52,282 nucleotides of DNA from an uncultured Bacillaceae bacterium (GTDB lineage: Bacteria; Bacillota; Bacilli; Bacillales; Caldibacillaceae): positions 1 to 52,282 of the forward strand of contig CALGAD010000132.1 of NCBI GenBank assembly GCA_937951955.1. The letters run 5' to 3'. Shown here in pieces: positions 1-8,308 of this stretch. Positions within the stretch are counted from its first letter, which is position 1; each line of letters opens with the position of its first letter. The position numbers were made by a program, and so were the translations under genes. The notes under the pieces are model-generated. The model saw only the letters and a list, made by a program, of their open reading frames with translations. It was not told the DNA's origin and searched no databases.

Positions 1-285
1 GCCATTGTATTGATGGCCCTTTCCCTCCTGCAACCTTTGATCGGTGCAGGGAAAATGATGTATCGCCTAGCAGTCACCTTAACCTTGATTTATGCCGTAC
101 ATGATGCACTGGTAAGCCTCGGGTTAAACCTGGATTGGGCAGCACAGTGGATAGGATTTGTTCCTTTCTTTAATTTAGGCTTAGGTTGGACAATTCCTGC
201 TGTTGTCGGCAGTCTCATCGGATTTATCATTGATAAATTGATAGCAAAGGACCACCCATCCGTTCCTGCCCATGGGAAAAATTAA
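1..285 (+). CDS. brnQ: Branched-chain amino acid carrier BrnQ-type, C-terminal end (partial)
   Basis: The frame is open from the first base, so the start lies outside the window. About 94 C-terminal residues are visible, with two hydrophobic segments and a motif reading FNLGLGWTIPAVVGSLIGF. This resembles the last transmembrane part of LIVCS (BrnQ) carriers, which import leucine, isoleucine and valine with Na+ or H+. The tail is short and hydrophilic. A strong intrinsic terminator follows directly, so this is the last gene of its transcript. The assignment rests on the end only and another carrier of the same fold cannot be excluded. Confidence 0.65.
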   Translation, partial: AIVLMALSLLQPLIGAGKMMYRLAVTLTLIYAVHDALVSLGLNLDWAAQWIGFVPFFNLGLGWTIPAVVGSLIGFIIDKLIAKDHPSVPAHGKN

Positions 286-296
286 CTAGACAAATT

Positions 297-340
297 TAAA
301 TCCCCGTAGCATTATAGATTGTTAGCTGCGGGGATTTTTA
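297..340 (+). terminator. Intrinsic terminator after the BrnQ-type gene
   Basis: The arms AATCCCCGTAGC and GCTGCGGGGATT can pair (with one G-U or mismatch) around a loop of about 14 nt, followed by TTTTTA. It starts about 12 nt after the stop codon. Confidence 0.8.
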
Positions 341-397
341 TGTGCATCCTTTGTTAATATGAGAGTTTAGTTGGATCTAACCGTGTTGATGGGGTTT

Positions 398-565
398 GCG
401 AAAGAAATAGCAGAATTCGCGAAAACCTGCGATAAACTTGCAAAAGAGAAAGGATTTTCCGCGAATGTTATGAGGGAAAATACGAAATATAAATGCTTTT
501 TCACGAAAGTCGTATTCATATGTGCGAAACAATTTACGTGATTCGCGAAAGATTGCTCCATTATT
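398..565 (+). repeat. Eight-unit array of GCGAAA cores at exact 21-nt spacing
   Basis: Cores GCGAAA, or one-base variants such as ACGAAA and GCAAAA, begin at 398, 419, 440, 461, 482, 503, 524 and 545. Every step is exactly 21 nt. The 15 nt between cores share no obvious sequence. Several cores extend to the palindrome TTCGCGAA. Because 21 is a multiple of three, two minus-strand frames stay open and would read as heptads starting FR or FA. Neither has a convincing ribosome binding site, so I treat them as by-products of the repeat. A second array with the same period lies near 19,853-20,023 in the opposite orientation. Confidence 0.85.
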
Positions 566-823
566 CACTTGTTTTAGATAAGAAGGTTGGTTTACATTGA
601 TGGCGCGGAACTCGTACATAAGGGATTCTATATAAAAACATGAATGGGAAAAACTATTACCAATACATAAAATTTCCAATTTAGCGGTGAATCCATTAAA
701 ATGGATAAGTACTTAATGACTCGATGCATCCATTCCTAAACATCCACTCGCCAACATTTATAACCTTTTATATTTTTCATATGCTGCATAAAAAAACATC
801 GGTAAAAAAGAGAGTACTGAAAA

Positions 824-1234
824 TTAAATCGCCAGGTCTAAAAACAGATAATTGATGGAGTACTGTGGTCGTTCCATAGCAAGAATATCTTTTATCGGAT
901 CCATTACCATCGCTAATAAAAGAAAAATAAAAACAAGATCAAACCCGGCATTTCTCATACGAATAATAAGCGGTGGAAAGTCAATATCCTTAAAGACCTA
1001 TTCAAACCAAGATTCACATTTAGAAAAACTGACAAACCATTGATAGATGAGATAACCAATTATCGTGATGAAAACAAACAAAAATAAATAACCGAGTAGA
1101 TAATGGAGAAAAAACGACAAGAACCACAAGAGAAGAGCGAATCCAAAAGTCGGTAAAAATAGACAGGCAGCCTTTTTTAATAACCTCGACTTTCGTTTGT
1201 CCGGAGATTTTTCTGTAATAAACTTCACAAGCAT
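824..1234 (-). pseudogene. Small membrane protein interrupted by an in-frame TAG
   Basis: The minus-strand frame starts at ATG 1232-1234, or at GTG 1226-1228, which is better spaced from an AGGGG motif. It encodes a basic N-terminus and two or three hydrophobic segments, then meets TAG at 998-1000. The same frame continues without a shift for another 57 codons to TAA at 824-826. The continuation contains a further hydrophobic segment (GFDLVFIFLLLAMVM) and looks like protein. The simplest reading is one gene of about 136 residues with a nonsense mutation. The alternative is a 76- to 78-residue protein that ends at the TAG. The family was not recognised. Confidence 0.5.
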
Positions 1235-1287
1235 TCCCCTATTCCCTATAATAATTGCATATCAATCTAATGCTCTCTTTCGACAAA

Positions 1288-1316
1288 TTGTTAAAAATTC
1301 CTTTTTGAACTATTAA
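1288..1316 (+). promoter_or_regulatory. Candidate sigma-A promoter of the DHA2 exporter
   Basis: TTGTTA and TATTAA are separated by 17 nt, about 40 nt before the start codon. The 12-mer TTAAAAATTCCT occurs at 1291-1302 and again at 1313-1324, a 22-nt step that overlaps the promoter, so it may be a regulator site. Confidence 0.4.
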
Positions 1317-1356
1317 AAATTCCTAAATAACAATTTTATTTTTCAAAGGAGAAAAA

Positions 1357-2733
1357 ATGCAGAAAGAAACGAAACCAAATCAAGTAGTAATAGCAATCAT
1401 TATTGCCACTTTTTTAACGGCTATTGAAGGTACAATCGTCAGCACGGCGATGCCAAAAATCGTTTATGATTTAGGTGGGAGTCATTTATATTCCTGGGTG
1501 ATATCGATTTACTTGCTAGCATCGGTCATTAGTGCTCCAATAATTGGCAAATCCGCCGATCTATTTGGCCGGAAAGTCTTATTTCAACTGAGCATCCTCA
1601 TCTTTTTGACAGGATCCGTATTGTCCGGTCTTTCCCAATCGATGGTACAACTCATTCTCTTTCGATTTATTCAAGGGATTGGCGCCGGTGGACTCGTAAC
1701 GATACCCATGACGATTATCGGTGATGTCTTTTCACTACAAGAACGGGCGAAAGTGCAGGGGTGGATTAGTAGTGTATGGGGAATCTCCGGGATCCTCGGA
1801 CCACTTATCGGCGGTTTTATTGTCGACACCTTTTCCTGGCACTGGATTTTCTTCATGAATCTTCCTTTCGGTATCCCTGCATGCATCGTGATGCAAAACG
1901 CTCTATTCGAACAGGTGAAAAAGAAAAAACAAACGATTGATTATCCGGGGATTATCACCTTTTCCGTCAGCACGGCTTCCTTTTTATACGGACTGAACTT
2001 ATTAAAAGAACAGCAACAACTAACCGAAAGTTCCGTCGTGTTCTTTGCGATAACGATTATTTTTCTCGGTCTCTTTTTATGGTTTGAAGCGAGAAGCCGT
2101 GAGCCGATGATGCCACTTTTCTTATATAAAAATCCATTTCTCACAATCTCTTATGTCGTATCCTTTATTATCGGTTTTATTTTAGTAGCTGTAACGTTCT
2201 ATATCCCCTTATGGGTTCAGGGAGTGAACGGGAAAAGTGCCACGTTATCTGGCCTGGCGGTATTCCCTCTATCCGTAACATGGATTTTCGGTGCATTTAT
2301 AACGAATAAATTCATCACGAAATCTTCCATTGCGAAACTGGGGTTATTCGGCATTTCTACACTATTAGCTGGCTGTATTGGATTACTTTTTCTCCAGGAA
2401 CAAACTGCTATCCTTTGGATGATGTTGATCACCGGTATTTTAGGAATCGGCTTTGGTTTATCGAACACATTATTTACCGTCGTTGTCCAATCTGCGGTAA
2501 CATGGGATTTGCGTGGCAGTGCCATGGGAGTGTTAAGTTTAATGAGGAATTTGGGGCAAACAATCGGGATCAGTGTATCGGGGATCTTGCTGAGCGAGAC
2601 GCTTTTCGGTATCGAATTAGCGATGAGTTTGCACCAGGTATTCTGGATATTAACGGGGATTGCATTAATCGCTTTAATGTTATCGGGACTATTAATTGGA
2701 AAAAAATTAGAGCAGCCAGAAAAAGGAAGCTAG
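1357..2733 (+). CDS. MFS drug/proton antiporter, DHA2 (EmrB/QacA) type
   Basis: This 458-residue, highly hydrophobic protein has 12 to 14 predicted membrane segments. The first helix carries EGTIVSTAMP (residues 24-33), the usual DHA2 start signature. Motif A is GKSADLFGRK (64-73). The antiporter motif C is GISGILGPLIGG (142-153), followed by WHWIFFMNLPFG, typical of this family. Such proteins export drugs or toxic compounds from the membrane in exchange for protons. The start ATG follows AAAGGAGAAAAA. The gene is monocistronic, with a promoter-like sequence upstream and a strong terminator behind. The substrate cannot be read from the sequence. Confidence 0.9.
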   Translation: MQKETKPNQVVIAIIIATFLTAIEGTIVSTAMPKIVYDLGGSHLYSWVISIYLLASVISAPIIGKSADLFGRKVLFQLSILIFLTGSVLSGLSQSMVQLILFRFIQGIGAGGLVTIPMTIIGDVFSLQERAKVQGWISSVWGISGILGPLIGGFIVDTFSWHWIFFMNLPFGIPACIVMQNALFEQVKKKKQTIDYPGIITFSVSTASFLYGLNLLKEQQQLTESSVVFFAITIIFLGLFLWFEARSREPMMPLFLYKNPFLTISYVVSFIIGFILVAVTFYIPLWVQGVNGKSATLSGLAVFPLSVTWIFGAFITNKFITKSSIAKLGLFGISTLLAGCIGLLFLQEQTAILWMMLITGILGIGFGLSNTLFTVVVQSAVTWDLRGSAMGVLSLMRNLGQTIGISVSGILLSETLFGIELAMSLHQVFWILTGIALIALMLSGLLIGKKLEQPEKGS

Positions 2734-2768
2734 CTGCTTAAAAACAACTGGTTATTCAAACATTTCCA

Positions 2769-2808
2769 GTGGAGGATTTGAAACTGAAACAATCCTCCAC
2801 CTTTTTTA
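2769..2808. terminator. Bidirectional intrinsic terminator
   Basis: GTGGAGGATT and AATCCTCCAC form a perfect 10-bp stem around 12 nt, followed by CTTTTTTATT on the plus strand. It separates the exporter from the convergent remnant on the other strand. Confidence 0.85.
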
Positions 2809-2815
2809 TTTCATC

Positions 2816-3384
2816 TTAAATTTTGCTTAATTCAACGCTAAAGGCCGGTCTCCGTCTATATTTTTCTTTGAGACTTTCAATCAAGTTTTGGTCAAGCTCA
2901 CGACCGAACAATTTTTGATACTTTCGAATGATATAACATGCTTGACGGTATTGTGAGCGATTGGTCGAAACTTCAGAACGTTTTTCCATATATTGTCCAA
3001 ACAGTTTTTCCACTTCATTAAAATAATCTTCAAGCAAATATGGATCGTATTTTTCAATCTGATCGACATATTTTTTGCAGTCATTCAATAATTGGCTGTA
3101 AAGTTTTTCCTCAACGCGAATCTGCAAATAGGCCGATGACTGGGAAGGCATATTTTTAAGTTGGGCCAATACTTTTGGTAAAGTCCCCTTCCATTCTTCC
3201 GGGGTAAACAAGTTTTTCAATTTTTTATAGTAGGAAATCCATCTAAATACAATAAATCTAGCGCTAATTTTCTTTGTTTCTCTACATCCTTAATCGCTTC
3301 GGCAGCTTGAAGTTCGTATTCTTTCCATAACGTTGTATAGCTATCGCTCGTTAACTTTTCATACTTTTTCAGAAAACATCTCTG
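2816..3384 (-). pseudogene. Frameshifted C-terminal remnant of a SWIM zinc-finger-type protein
   Basis: The frame from 3220 to 2816 gives 134 residues from a TTG without a good ribosome binding site. It is charged and helical and ends in LKEKYRRRPAFSVELSKI, which resembles the ends of Bacillus SWIM zinc-finger proteins of about 550 residues. Upstream, a different frame is open from about 3384 to 3218 and reads like the preceding piece (LWKEYELQAAEAIKDVEKQR). The two frames meet near 3220-3240. No zinc motif or N-terminal two thirds is present. I infer a truncated and frameshifted fragment. The family match is from memory of C-terminal patterns and is moderate. Confidence 0.5.
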
Positions 3385-3444
3385 CTAACGACACTCATTG
3401 TGCAACACGATTTACTATCTATTTATTTCCTATAGTAAATAACC

Positions 3445-4134
3445 TCAGTTCATATCTTCTCTAAGTCGGGCGACTTGTTGAATGACTTTATTGACTCGTT
3501 TGAATTGTGGCGGAGATAGTTGCGGTTTCCTCTTTTCAAGTACAGCGATAAATTCTTCTACATTTGTTGCATCGATACAAATCATGGCCCGTTCCGCATG
3601 TTGGGGAACTTCCTTCGGTCGACATTGACCTAAATGCTGAATGATGATCGGGAATATTTCCTTTTCATATTTTTTATCGGCCCTGGACAACTTCGCAAAC
3701 ACCGTAATACTGTGATCAACTGTAATCACACTGCCGTTTTCATAGGCATGTTTGATTTTCCTAAAATGCGGGTAAATTTCATGCGGTTTTAAATGGGCAA
3801 TCGTCCCCAAAGCAATCATGCTTCCCCAAACGAGGCGATTGTTTGGGGAAAGGAGATGTTCAATAAAAACATCATAATATTCAGCGATTAATTCCGGCTT
3901 CCGGTAACCAATTTCATACAGAACTTTAATACAGTCATTGACCACCCGTTTATCGGAATCCTTCAATCCGGCAACGATTTCTTTGATTCCTGCGTGATCC
4001 TCATGTTCACATAAATATTCCGCTAACTCTACATCGGGCTGTTCGTCCCTGCGCCCTAATTTACATGCTAAACGCTCAATCAATTTAATTCTCCCTTTCA
4101 AAAGCCAATTCCGTATTACCTGCTGATTCGGCAT
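3445..4134 (-). CDS. HEAT-repeat-like conserved protein
   Basis: The protein has 229 residues from ATG 4132-4134 (MPNQQV). An earlier TTG at 4158 is in frame but poorly supported. It is soluble and almost entirely helical, with repeating helix pairs (GLKDSDKRVVNDCIKVLYEIG, then HLLSPNNRLVWGSMIALGTIA) that look like HEAT or armadillo repeats. These repeats bind proteins or nucleic acids, for example in DNA glycosylase-like AlkD proteins, but no catalytic residues can be assigned. The gene stands alone between a remnant and a divergent dehydrogenase gene. Function is unknown. Confidence 0.75.
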   Translation of the reverse strand: MPNQQVIRNWLLKGRIKLIERLACKLGRRDEQPDVELAEYLCEHEDHAGIKEIVAGLKDSDKRVVNDCIKVLYEIGYRKPELIAEYYDVFIEHLLSPNNRLVWGSMIALGTIAHLKPHEIYPHFRKIKHAYENGSVITVDHSITVFAKLSRADKKYEKEIFPIIIQHLGQCRPKEVPQHAERAMICIDATNVEEFIAVLEKRKPQLSPPQFKRVNKVIQQVARLREDMN

Positions 4135-4433
4135 AATCTCTTCTTTAAAATGAAGCAATGAATGTGTCTACTTCCAAATTAACACAGTCCCCCTACATTT
4201 CATAGGTTGTTCCTGATAAAGTCAAGACTCCTATTTATAGAAGCATTTTTTAAAAATTTTTCCTCTAAACTGCCTTATCTTCAATGATTATTCTTAATAA
4301 TTATGTAGAAATAATAAAAACAATTCAGTTCTCCTCAGCGCGATTATTGTTTTTCATAATAACATTGACCATACCTTTGTTTACCAAATGTTCACAAATA
4401 TATTAACTATTCCAATATTGGATATGATCTTTA

Positions 4434-4462
4434 TTGTAAACGCTTTCTCAATATATTAAAAT
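4434..4462 (+). promoter_or_regulatory. Promoter of the dehydrogenase with an overlapping cre site
   Basis: TTGTAA (4434-4439) and TAAAAT (4457-4462) are 17 nt apart. The 14-mer TGTAAACGCTTTCT at 4435-4448 fits the CcpA consensus TGWAARCGYTWNCW at every position and covers the -35 box. This arrangement predicts repression by CcpA when preferred sugars are present. Confidence 0.7.
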
Positions 4463-4498
4463 AATAGTAATTAAATAGTTTGAAAGGGGTATTTCTAT

Positions 4499-5557
4499 AT
4501 GGCAAAAATGAAAGCGGCTGTATGGTATGGACAAAAGGATGTGAGAATTGAAGAAAGAGATGTCAAACCTGTTGGCGACAATGATGTAAAAGTGAGGGTA
4601 GCCTGGACCGGGATTTGCGGTACGGATTTGCATGAATACCAAATCGGTCCAATATTATTACCTGTTAACGAACCGCATGAAATTACCGGGGAAACAACCC
4701 CTCTCGTCCTAGGACATGAATTATCCGGTGTCGTTGAAGAAGTCGGTAAAAATGTCAAAGATGTGAAACCTGGTGATCGGGTCGTCGTTAATCCGGTAGT
4801 CACTTCGAAAAAATATGATAAATCCGTAGACCGCTACTATGGTTTTTACTCCCTCGGACTTCATACCGATGGGTCTTTTGCCGAGTATGTCGTCATTGAT
4901 GAAAAAAATATTATCCCAGTTCCGGATGACTTATCCCTCGATAAAGCAGCTATGGCTGAACCGTTATCCGTTGCTGCACAGGCCGTAAAACATGCGGGAG
5001 TTAAAGAAGGGGATGTTGTTGCGGTATTCGGCTGCGGACCAATTGGTTTGTTTGCGATCGTAGCTGCTAAAGCTGCCGGAGCGAAAGAAATATATGCCTT
5101 CGATCTCGTTGATGAACGGTTGAAACTGGCAAAAGAAGTCGGTGCAACCGCAGCCATCAATTCCGGAGAAGTAAATCCTGTAGATTACTTACGTGAAAAG
5201 TACCCTCAAGGTGTAGATGTCAGCCTGGAAGCTGCTGGTGTCAAGCCAACTTTTAATCAGGCGATCGCAGCTACAAGACCGCTCGGAAATGTCTGCATCA
5301 TTGCCGTTCATGCCAGGGACTTTGAATTTAACCCCGTACAATTAATGCTTAGCGGTGTAAAACTGTCATCTTCCCTGGGCTATGAACACGAAACCTTAAT
5401 AGAGTCACTTGAAATTTTAAGAAACAAAGATTTGAACACGGATGCGATTTTAACAAAAAAAATTGAGCTTGATAATCTAGTCGAAGATGGATTCCACGCT
5501 CTCGCTGACGACCCGTCACAAGCAAAAATCGTTGTAAAAGTCAGTGGTGATATGTAA
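4499..5557 (+). CDS. bdhA: Zinc-dependent 2,3-butanediol dehydrogenase-like medium-chain dehydrogenase
   Basis: The 352-residue protein belongs to the medium-chain dehydrogenases. Catalytic zinc ligands are C40 (GICGTDLHEY), H73-E74 (GHELSG) and E154. The Rossmann motif is GCGPIG (178-183). HEYQIGPILLPV and GFYSLGLHTDGSFAEYVV resemble (R,R)-butanediol dehydrogenases, which interconvert acetoin and 2,3-butanediol with NAD(H). The loop around residues 100-113, which in BdhA of B. subtilis holds four cysteines for a structural zinc, has no cysteine here. The start follows AAAGGGG. The gene is monocistronic, with a cre-overlapped promoter and a terminator. The exact substrate is inferred from family resemblance. 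Confidence 0.85.
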   Translation: MAKMKAAVWYGQKDVRIEERDVKPVGDNDVKVRVAWTGICGTDLHEYQIGPILLPVNEPHEITGETTPLVLGHELSGVVEEVGKNVKDVKPGDRVVVNPVVTSKKYDKSVDRYYGFYSLGLHTDGSFAEYVVIDEKNIIPVPDDLSLDKAAMAEPLSVAAQAVKHAGVKEGDVVAVFGCGPIGLFAIVAAKAAGAKEIYAFDLVDERLKLAKEVGATAAINSGEVNPVDYLREKYPQGVDVSLEAAGVKPTFNQAIAATRPLGNVCIIAVHARDFEFNPVQLMLSGVKLSSSLGYEHETLIESLEILRNKDLNTDAILTKKIELDNLVEDGFHALADDPSQAKIVVKVSGDM

Positions 5558-5562
5558 TTAGT

Positions 5563-5599
5563 CAAAAAAGCACCCGGGATTTACCCGGGTACTTTTTTA
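5563..5599. terminator. Bidirectional terminator between convergent genes
   Basis: ACCCGGG and CCCGGGT pair around a 5-nt loop and are flanked by an A-run on the left and a T-run on the right, so the hairpin can end transcription from both sides. The last codons of the AraC-type gene overlap its right edge. Confidence 0.8.
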
Positions 5600-6472
5600 A
5601 ACAGACTTTTTCTTCACCGCAAACCAAATTTCACTGTACACATGATCAGGCTCAGACAAATCTCCCGTAAAAGAAATATTCGGTGCCTCGACTAACTCAT
5701 AATCAGAGGATGGAAGCCACTCCGCGGCGAATTTTGCATACGTGTCTTGCATCGCTTTCGGGAAAGGACCTTGCGAAGTAAAAATCGCCCATGTTAAAGC
5801 CGGAACTTCAACAACATCAAAACCATCTTTGGTAAAATCTGCATCGAATGTCGTCAGAAAACCGATCATATGATCGATACTGCCTTTTTCCTGCATCCAG
5901 CCATCATCAAAGTTGAATGAGGCGTTGACCACTTGATACGGTTCCATGTTGGCAAGCTCATGTAATTTTTCTCTTTGTTCCGGTGTAATACTCTTAGCTA
6001 ACTCGACAATTTCTTGATTGACCCCTTCAAATTGAATCGGAACCCGTTTTTTCACCCCGACAATTTTAAAAGGACCTTTTTTCTCAATGCGATAATCCAT
6101 ATTTATTCCCCCTTGTATCGTTAGTTGAAATGATAGTTTTGGAAAGGACTTTAAGGTTTGCGCTCTTTTTACCTCGGAAGGACTGATTCCTGACCACTCT
6201 CTATACGCCCGGGAGAAACCATCTACCGAATCATAGCCGTATTTAAATGCGGTCTCGGTCACACTGATACCATCTTGGAGAAGATCGAACGTGGCATTGG
6301 ATAGCTTCCTATTTCGAATATATTCCCCCAGTGTCATCCCGGCGAGAAATGAAAACATCCGGCGAAAATGATAAATAGAAGTTCCTGTAACTTTCTCGAT
6401 TTCTTTAAAATCAATTTCATCAGTTAAGTGCTTCTCAATATAATCGAGCGCCTCATTCATTCTTTTCAACAT
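5597..6472 (-). CDS. AraC-family regulator with GyrI-like effector domain
   Basis: The 291-residue protein has two parts. Residues 1-105 form an AraC-type double helix-turn-helix (FKEIEKVTGTSIYHFRRMFS and the second helix pair FKYGYDSVDGFSRAYREW). Residues about 125-291 form a GyrI-like/SOUL-type ligand-binding domain (MDYRIEKKGPFKIVGVKKRV). Proteins of this layout (Rob, SoxS-like, BmrR-like binding domain) sense small hydrophobic or cationic compounds and activate export or stress genes. The gene is single and its targets cannot be told. A good GGAGGAAACGGGAC stretch precedes the ATG. Confidence 0.9.
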   Translation of the reverse strand: MLKRMNEALDYIEKHLTDEIDFKEIEKVTGTSIYHFRRMFSFLAGMTLGEYIRNRKLSNATFDLLQDGISVTETAFKYGYDSVDGFSRAYREWSGISPSEVKRAQTLKSFPKLSFQLTIQGGINMDYRIEKKGPFKIVGVKKRVPIQFEGVNQEIVELAKSITPEQREKLHELANMEPYQVVNASFNFDDGWMQEKGSIDHMIGFLTTFDADFTKDGFDVVEVPALTWAIFTSQGPFPKAMQDTYAKFAAEWLPSSDYELVEAPNISFTGDLSEPDHVYSEIWFAVKKKSV

Positions 6473-6983
6473 GTCCCGTTTCCTCCTCCATAGCTTTATT
6501 ATAAAAGAATGGTCAGTAAATACCCGACAGAATATGAACGAATATTATCGGATATCAATGGATGTTTTTTAAATACGTTAAGCAATTAAACCGGACAAAT
6601 TTCTTTTTATCACATCCGATTCATGAATTTTTTGTTCAATATTCAACATTCAAGACCCTTATGCCAGTCAATCCATTAAATTTTGGATCCTATGCAAAAC
6701 TAGTAAAAAACTTCCTGCGTAAAATCCACATCTTACTTCACTCTGATACTTTAAGATCGGTGCACGGGAAAAAAATTCTATAATTCGAGAGATGATCACC
6801 AATATAGAACATTTTTGTGATATAATGAGGGAAATTTTTCATAACTGACTATGTATAGTAAGTATTCAATATTCCTTGTTACGTTCATATCGTGAAAATT
6901 CATTTATTCTAGTTCGATATTAACTTCATGGATGAGGATATGCAGTTATGTGGAATTTCACACATACACAAGGAGGAAGCACA
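6473..6983. other. Intergenic region, no gene supported
   Basis: About 510 nt between divergent genes. A TATAAT box at 6821-6826 has no good -35 partner. A 73-codon plus-strand frame at 6562-6783 lacks a ribosome binding site and any recognisable composition, so it is not called. Confidence 0.5.
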
Positions 6984-7502
6984 ATGAAAAGAAAATTGTC
7001 CTTATTCATTTTATTCAGTGCAGTTGTCCTATCTTTAATAGGATGTAGTTTAGGAGATAATACATCTTCAGAGAAAGAACAAGTGGAAGAAGAGCCGATC
7101 AGTGCCGAAGAACAAGTTATCAATGTCATTAAATTGAACATGGATTACGCTGAAAAAGAGGACATGGATGGATACTTATCCACAATCAATATCCCTGAAG
7201 AATTCATCGAAGAACAGCGCCAATCCAACCAGGAACTTTTTGATGCATTTGATATCGACTATGAACTATTATCAATAGAAGTGGTTGAGTTAACAGAAAC
7301 TACGGCAATCGTAGATATTGTTCAACAGACGATCGCAACGGAAATCGCAGAAGGATACATGTTTAATCATAGCCAGCTTGCTGCTACGCATTACTTAGAC
7401 CTCGTTGACGGTGAGTGGAAAATTTCCGCAACTGAAATTGATGACAGTTCAATTATTTACCTTGATGCAAACGGCGAACCGTTAGAAAATGCTGAATCGT
7501 AA
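6984..7502 (+). CDS. Small secreted lipoprotein, function unknown
   Basis: The start is ATG 6984 after AAGGAGGAAGCACA. An in-frame ATG 36 nt earlier lacks a ribosome binding site. The 172-residue product has a lipoprotein signal (KRKLSLFILFSAVVLSLIGC), so it is anchored outside the membrane through C20. An acidic linker follows. The rest (about 45-165) is alternating helix and strand with two THYLDLVDGEWKIS-type strands. This suggests an NTF2-like/DUF4878-type fold, but no family was firmly recognised. A terminator follows immediately. Confidence 0.8.
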   Translation: MKRKLSLFILFSAVVLSLIGCSLGDNTSSEKEQVEEEPISAEEQVINVIKLNMDYAEKEDMDGYLSTINIPEEFIEEQRQSNQELFDAFDIDYELLSIEVVELTETTAIVDIVQQTIATEIAEGYMFNHSQLAATHYLDLVDGEWKISATEIDDSSIIYLDANGEPLENAES

Positions 7503-7515
7503 GCAAACGACATTC

Positions 7516-7549
7516 AAAAAGACAGTTGATCTTCAACTGTCTTTTTGTT
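7516..7549 (+). terminator. Intrinsic terminator of the lipoprotein gene
   Basis: AAAAAGACAGTTGA and TCAACTGTCTTTTT form a stem with a short loop and a T-rich tail. Confidence 0.85.
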
Positions 7550-7677
7550 TTATTCAATCGATTTTTTTCACAGGGTCACTGCCGAAACCATACTCGCCAG
7601 ATACGGGAGATTTTCCCACGGTCTCAAAAAATAGCATCCTTCATAGAATTTTTGTTATTCAAACAAATGGTCATTTC

Positions 7678-7995
7678 CTATTTGACGACTTTACCGCGAT
7701 AAACAAACAAAGTAACTACATTCAAAATAATCGTCACAATTACTAGAACGGCAGAAATAAATGTCGTTGCTCCCATGATGTCAGTGAGGGTCCCCCAATC
7801 TTCGAAGACGACTCGATTATATGTATTGGCAATCTGTAATAATAAGGAAATCATACCGGAACTCATACTGATCATAATGGAAAAAACAATCCAGTTATTA
7901 GCCGCTTGTTTGGCAACACGACTAAGGGTCATTACAGGTAGTATCAAGGCAGCAAGTCCAAGTACAAGACTCCCCATATTCAGCCAGCCAATCAT
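7678..7995 (-). CDS. Small four-helix membrane protein
   Basis: The 105-residue protein has four hydrophobic segments (residues 5-24, 35-56, 68-90 and 78-98, approximately). The start ATG follows TAGGAGGATAAAAT. Similar small proteins of Bacillus are sometimes labelled cytochrome c oxidase subunit 4-like, but no cofactor or subunit motif is visible. It stands alone and its role is unknown. Confidence 0.75.
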   Translation of the reverse strand: MIGWLNMGSLVLGLAALILPVMTLSRVAKQAANNWIVFSIMISMSSGMISLLLQIANTYNRVVFEDWGTLTDIMGATTFISAVLVIVTIILNVVTLFVYRGKVVK

Positions 7996-8308
7996 ATTTT
8001 ATCCTCCTAATTTTTTATTCGTTTTTTTAACTCCTTCATATAATTCCCGTATATTTTATGCAATAAACTTCGTTAGCCATGCGATATATTCTGGCTCCGG
8101 AAAAAACTAAGCGAGCACAAGGTGGTATTAAAAAAACGAGAAGTTATCATGACAATGGATAGTAATTTATGACTATAATATTTTCCAGTTTATTAGTTAC
8201 CTTATTGACTAAAACGGAGGCATGTTAATTTTGATCATTGTAAAACATGAGTCAAAATGAGAAAAGGAGCGAACGTCCCATTTTCGCTCCCTCTATTCAT
8301 AAACGTAT
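7996..8308. other. Intergenic region with one terminator
   Basis: About 310 nt. Apart from the terminator hairpin at 8266-8290 nothing is recognised. It should contain the promoter of the small membrane protein on the minus strand. Confidence 0.4.
8254..8290 (-). terminator. Intrinsic terminator of the NAD(P)-binding protein gene
   Basis: On the minus strand GGAGCGAA and TTCGCTCC pair around about 9 nt and are followed by TTTTCTCATTTT. Confidence 0.7.

Noticed and set aside
398..565. CRISPR array
   Set aside because: The repeated part is only about 6-8 nt and the spacers about 15 nt, with no cas genes nearby.
377..679. Minus-strand 100-residue frame over the first 21-nt array, and the overlapping 64-residue frame
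   Set aside because: Its heptads come from the repeat period. Two frames are open at once and neither has a ribosome binding site.
852..1043. Plus-strand 63-codon frame
   Set aside because: It is antisense to the membrane protein frame and has no ribosome binding site.
6562..6783. 73-codon plus-strand frame
   Set aside because: No ribosome binding site, no known pattern, composition of AT-rich intergenic DNA.
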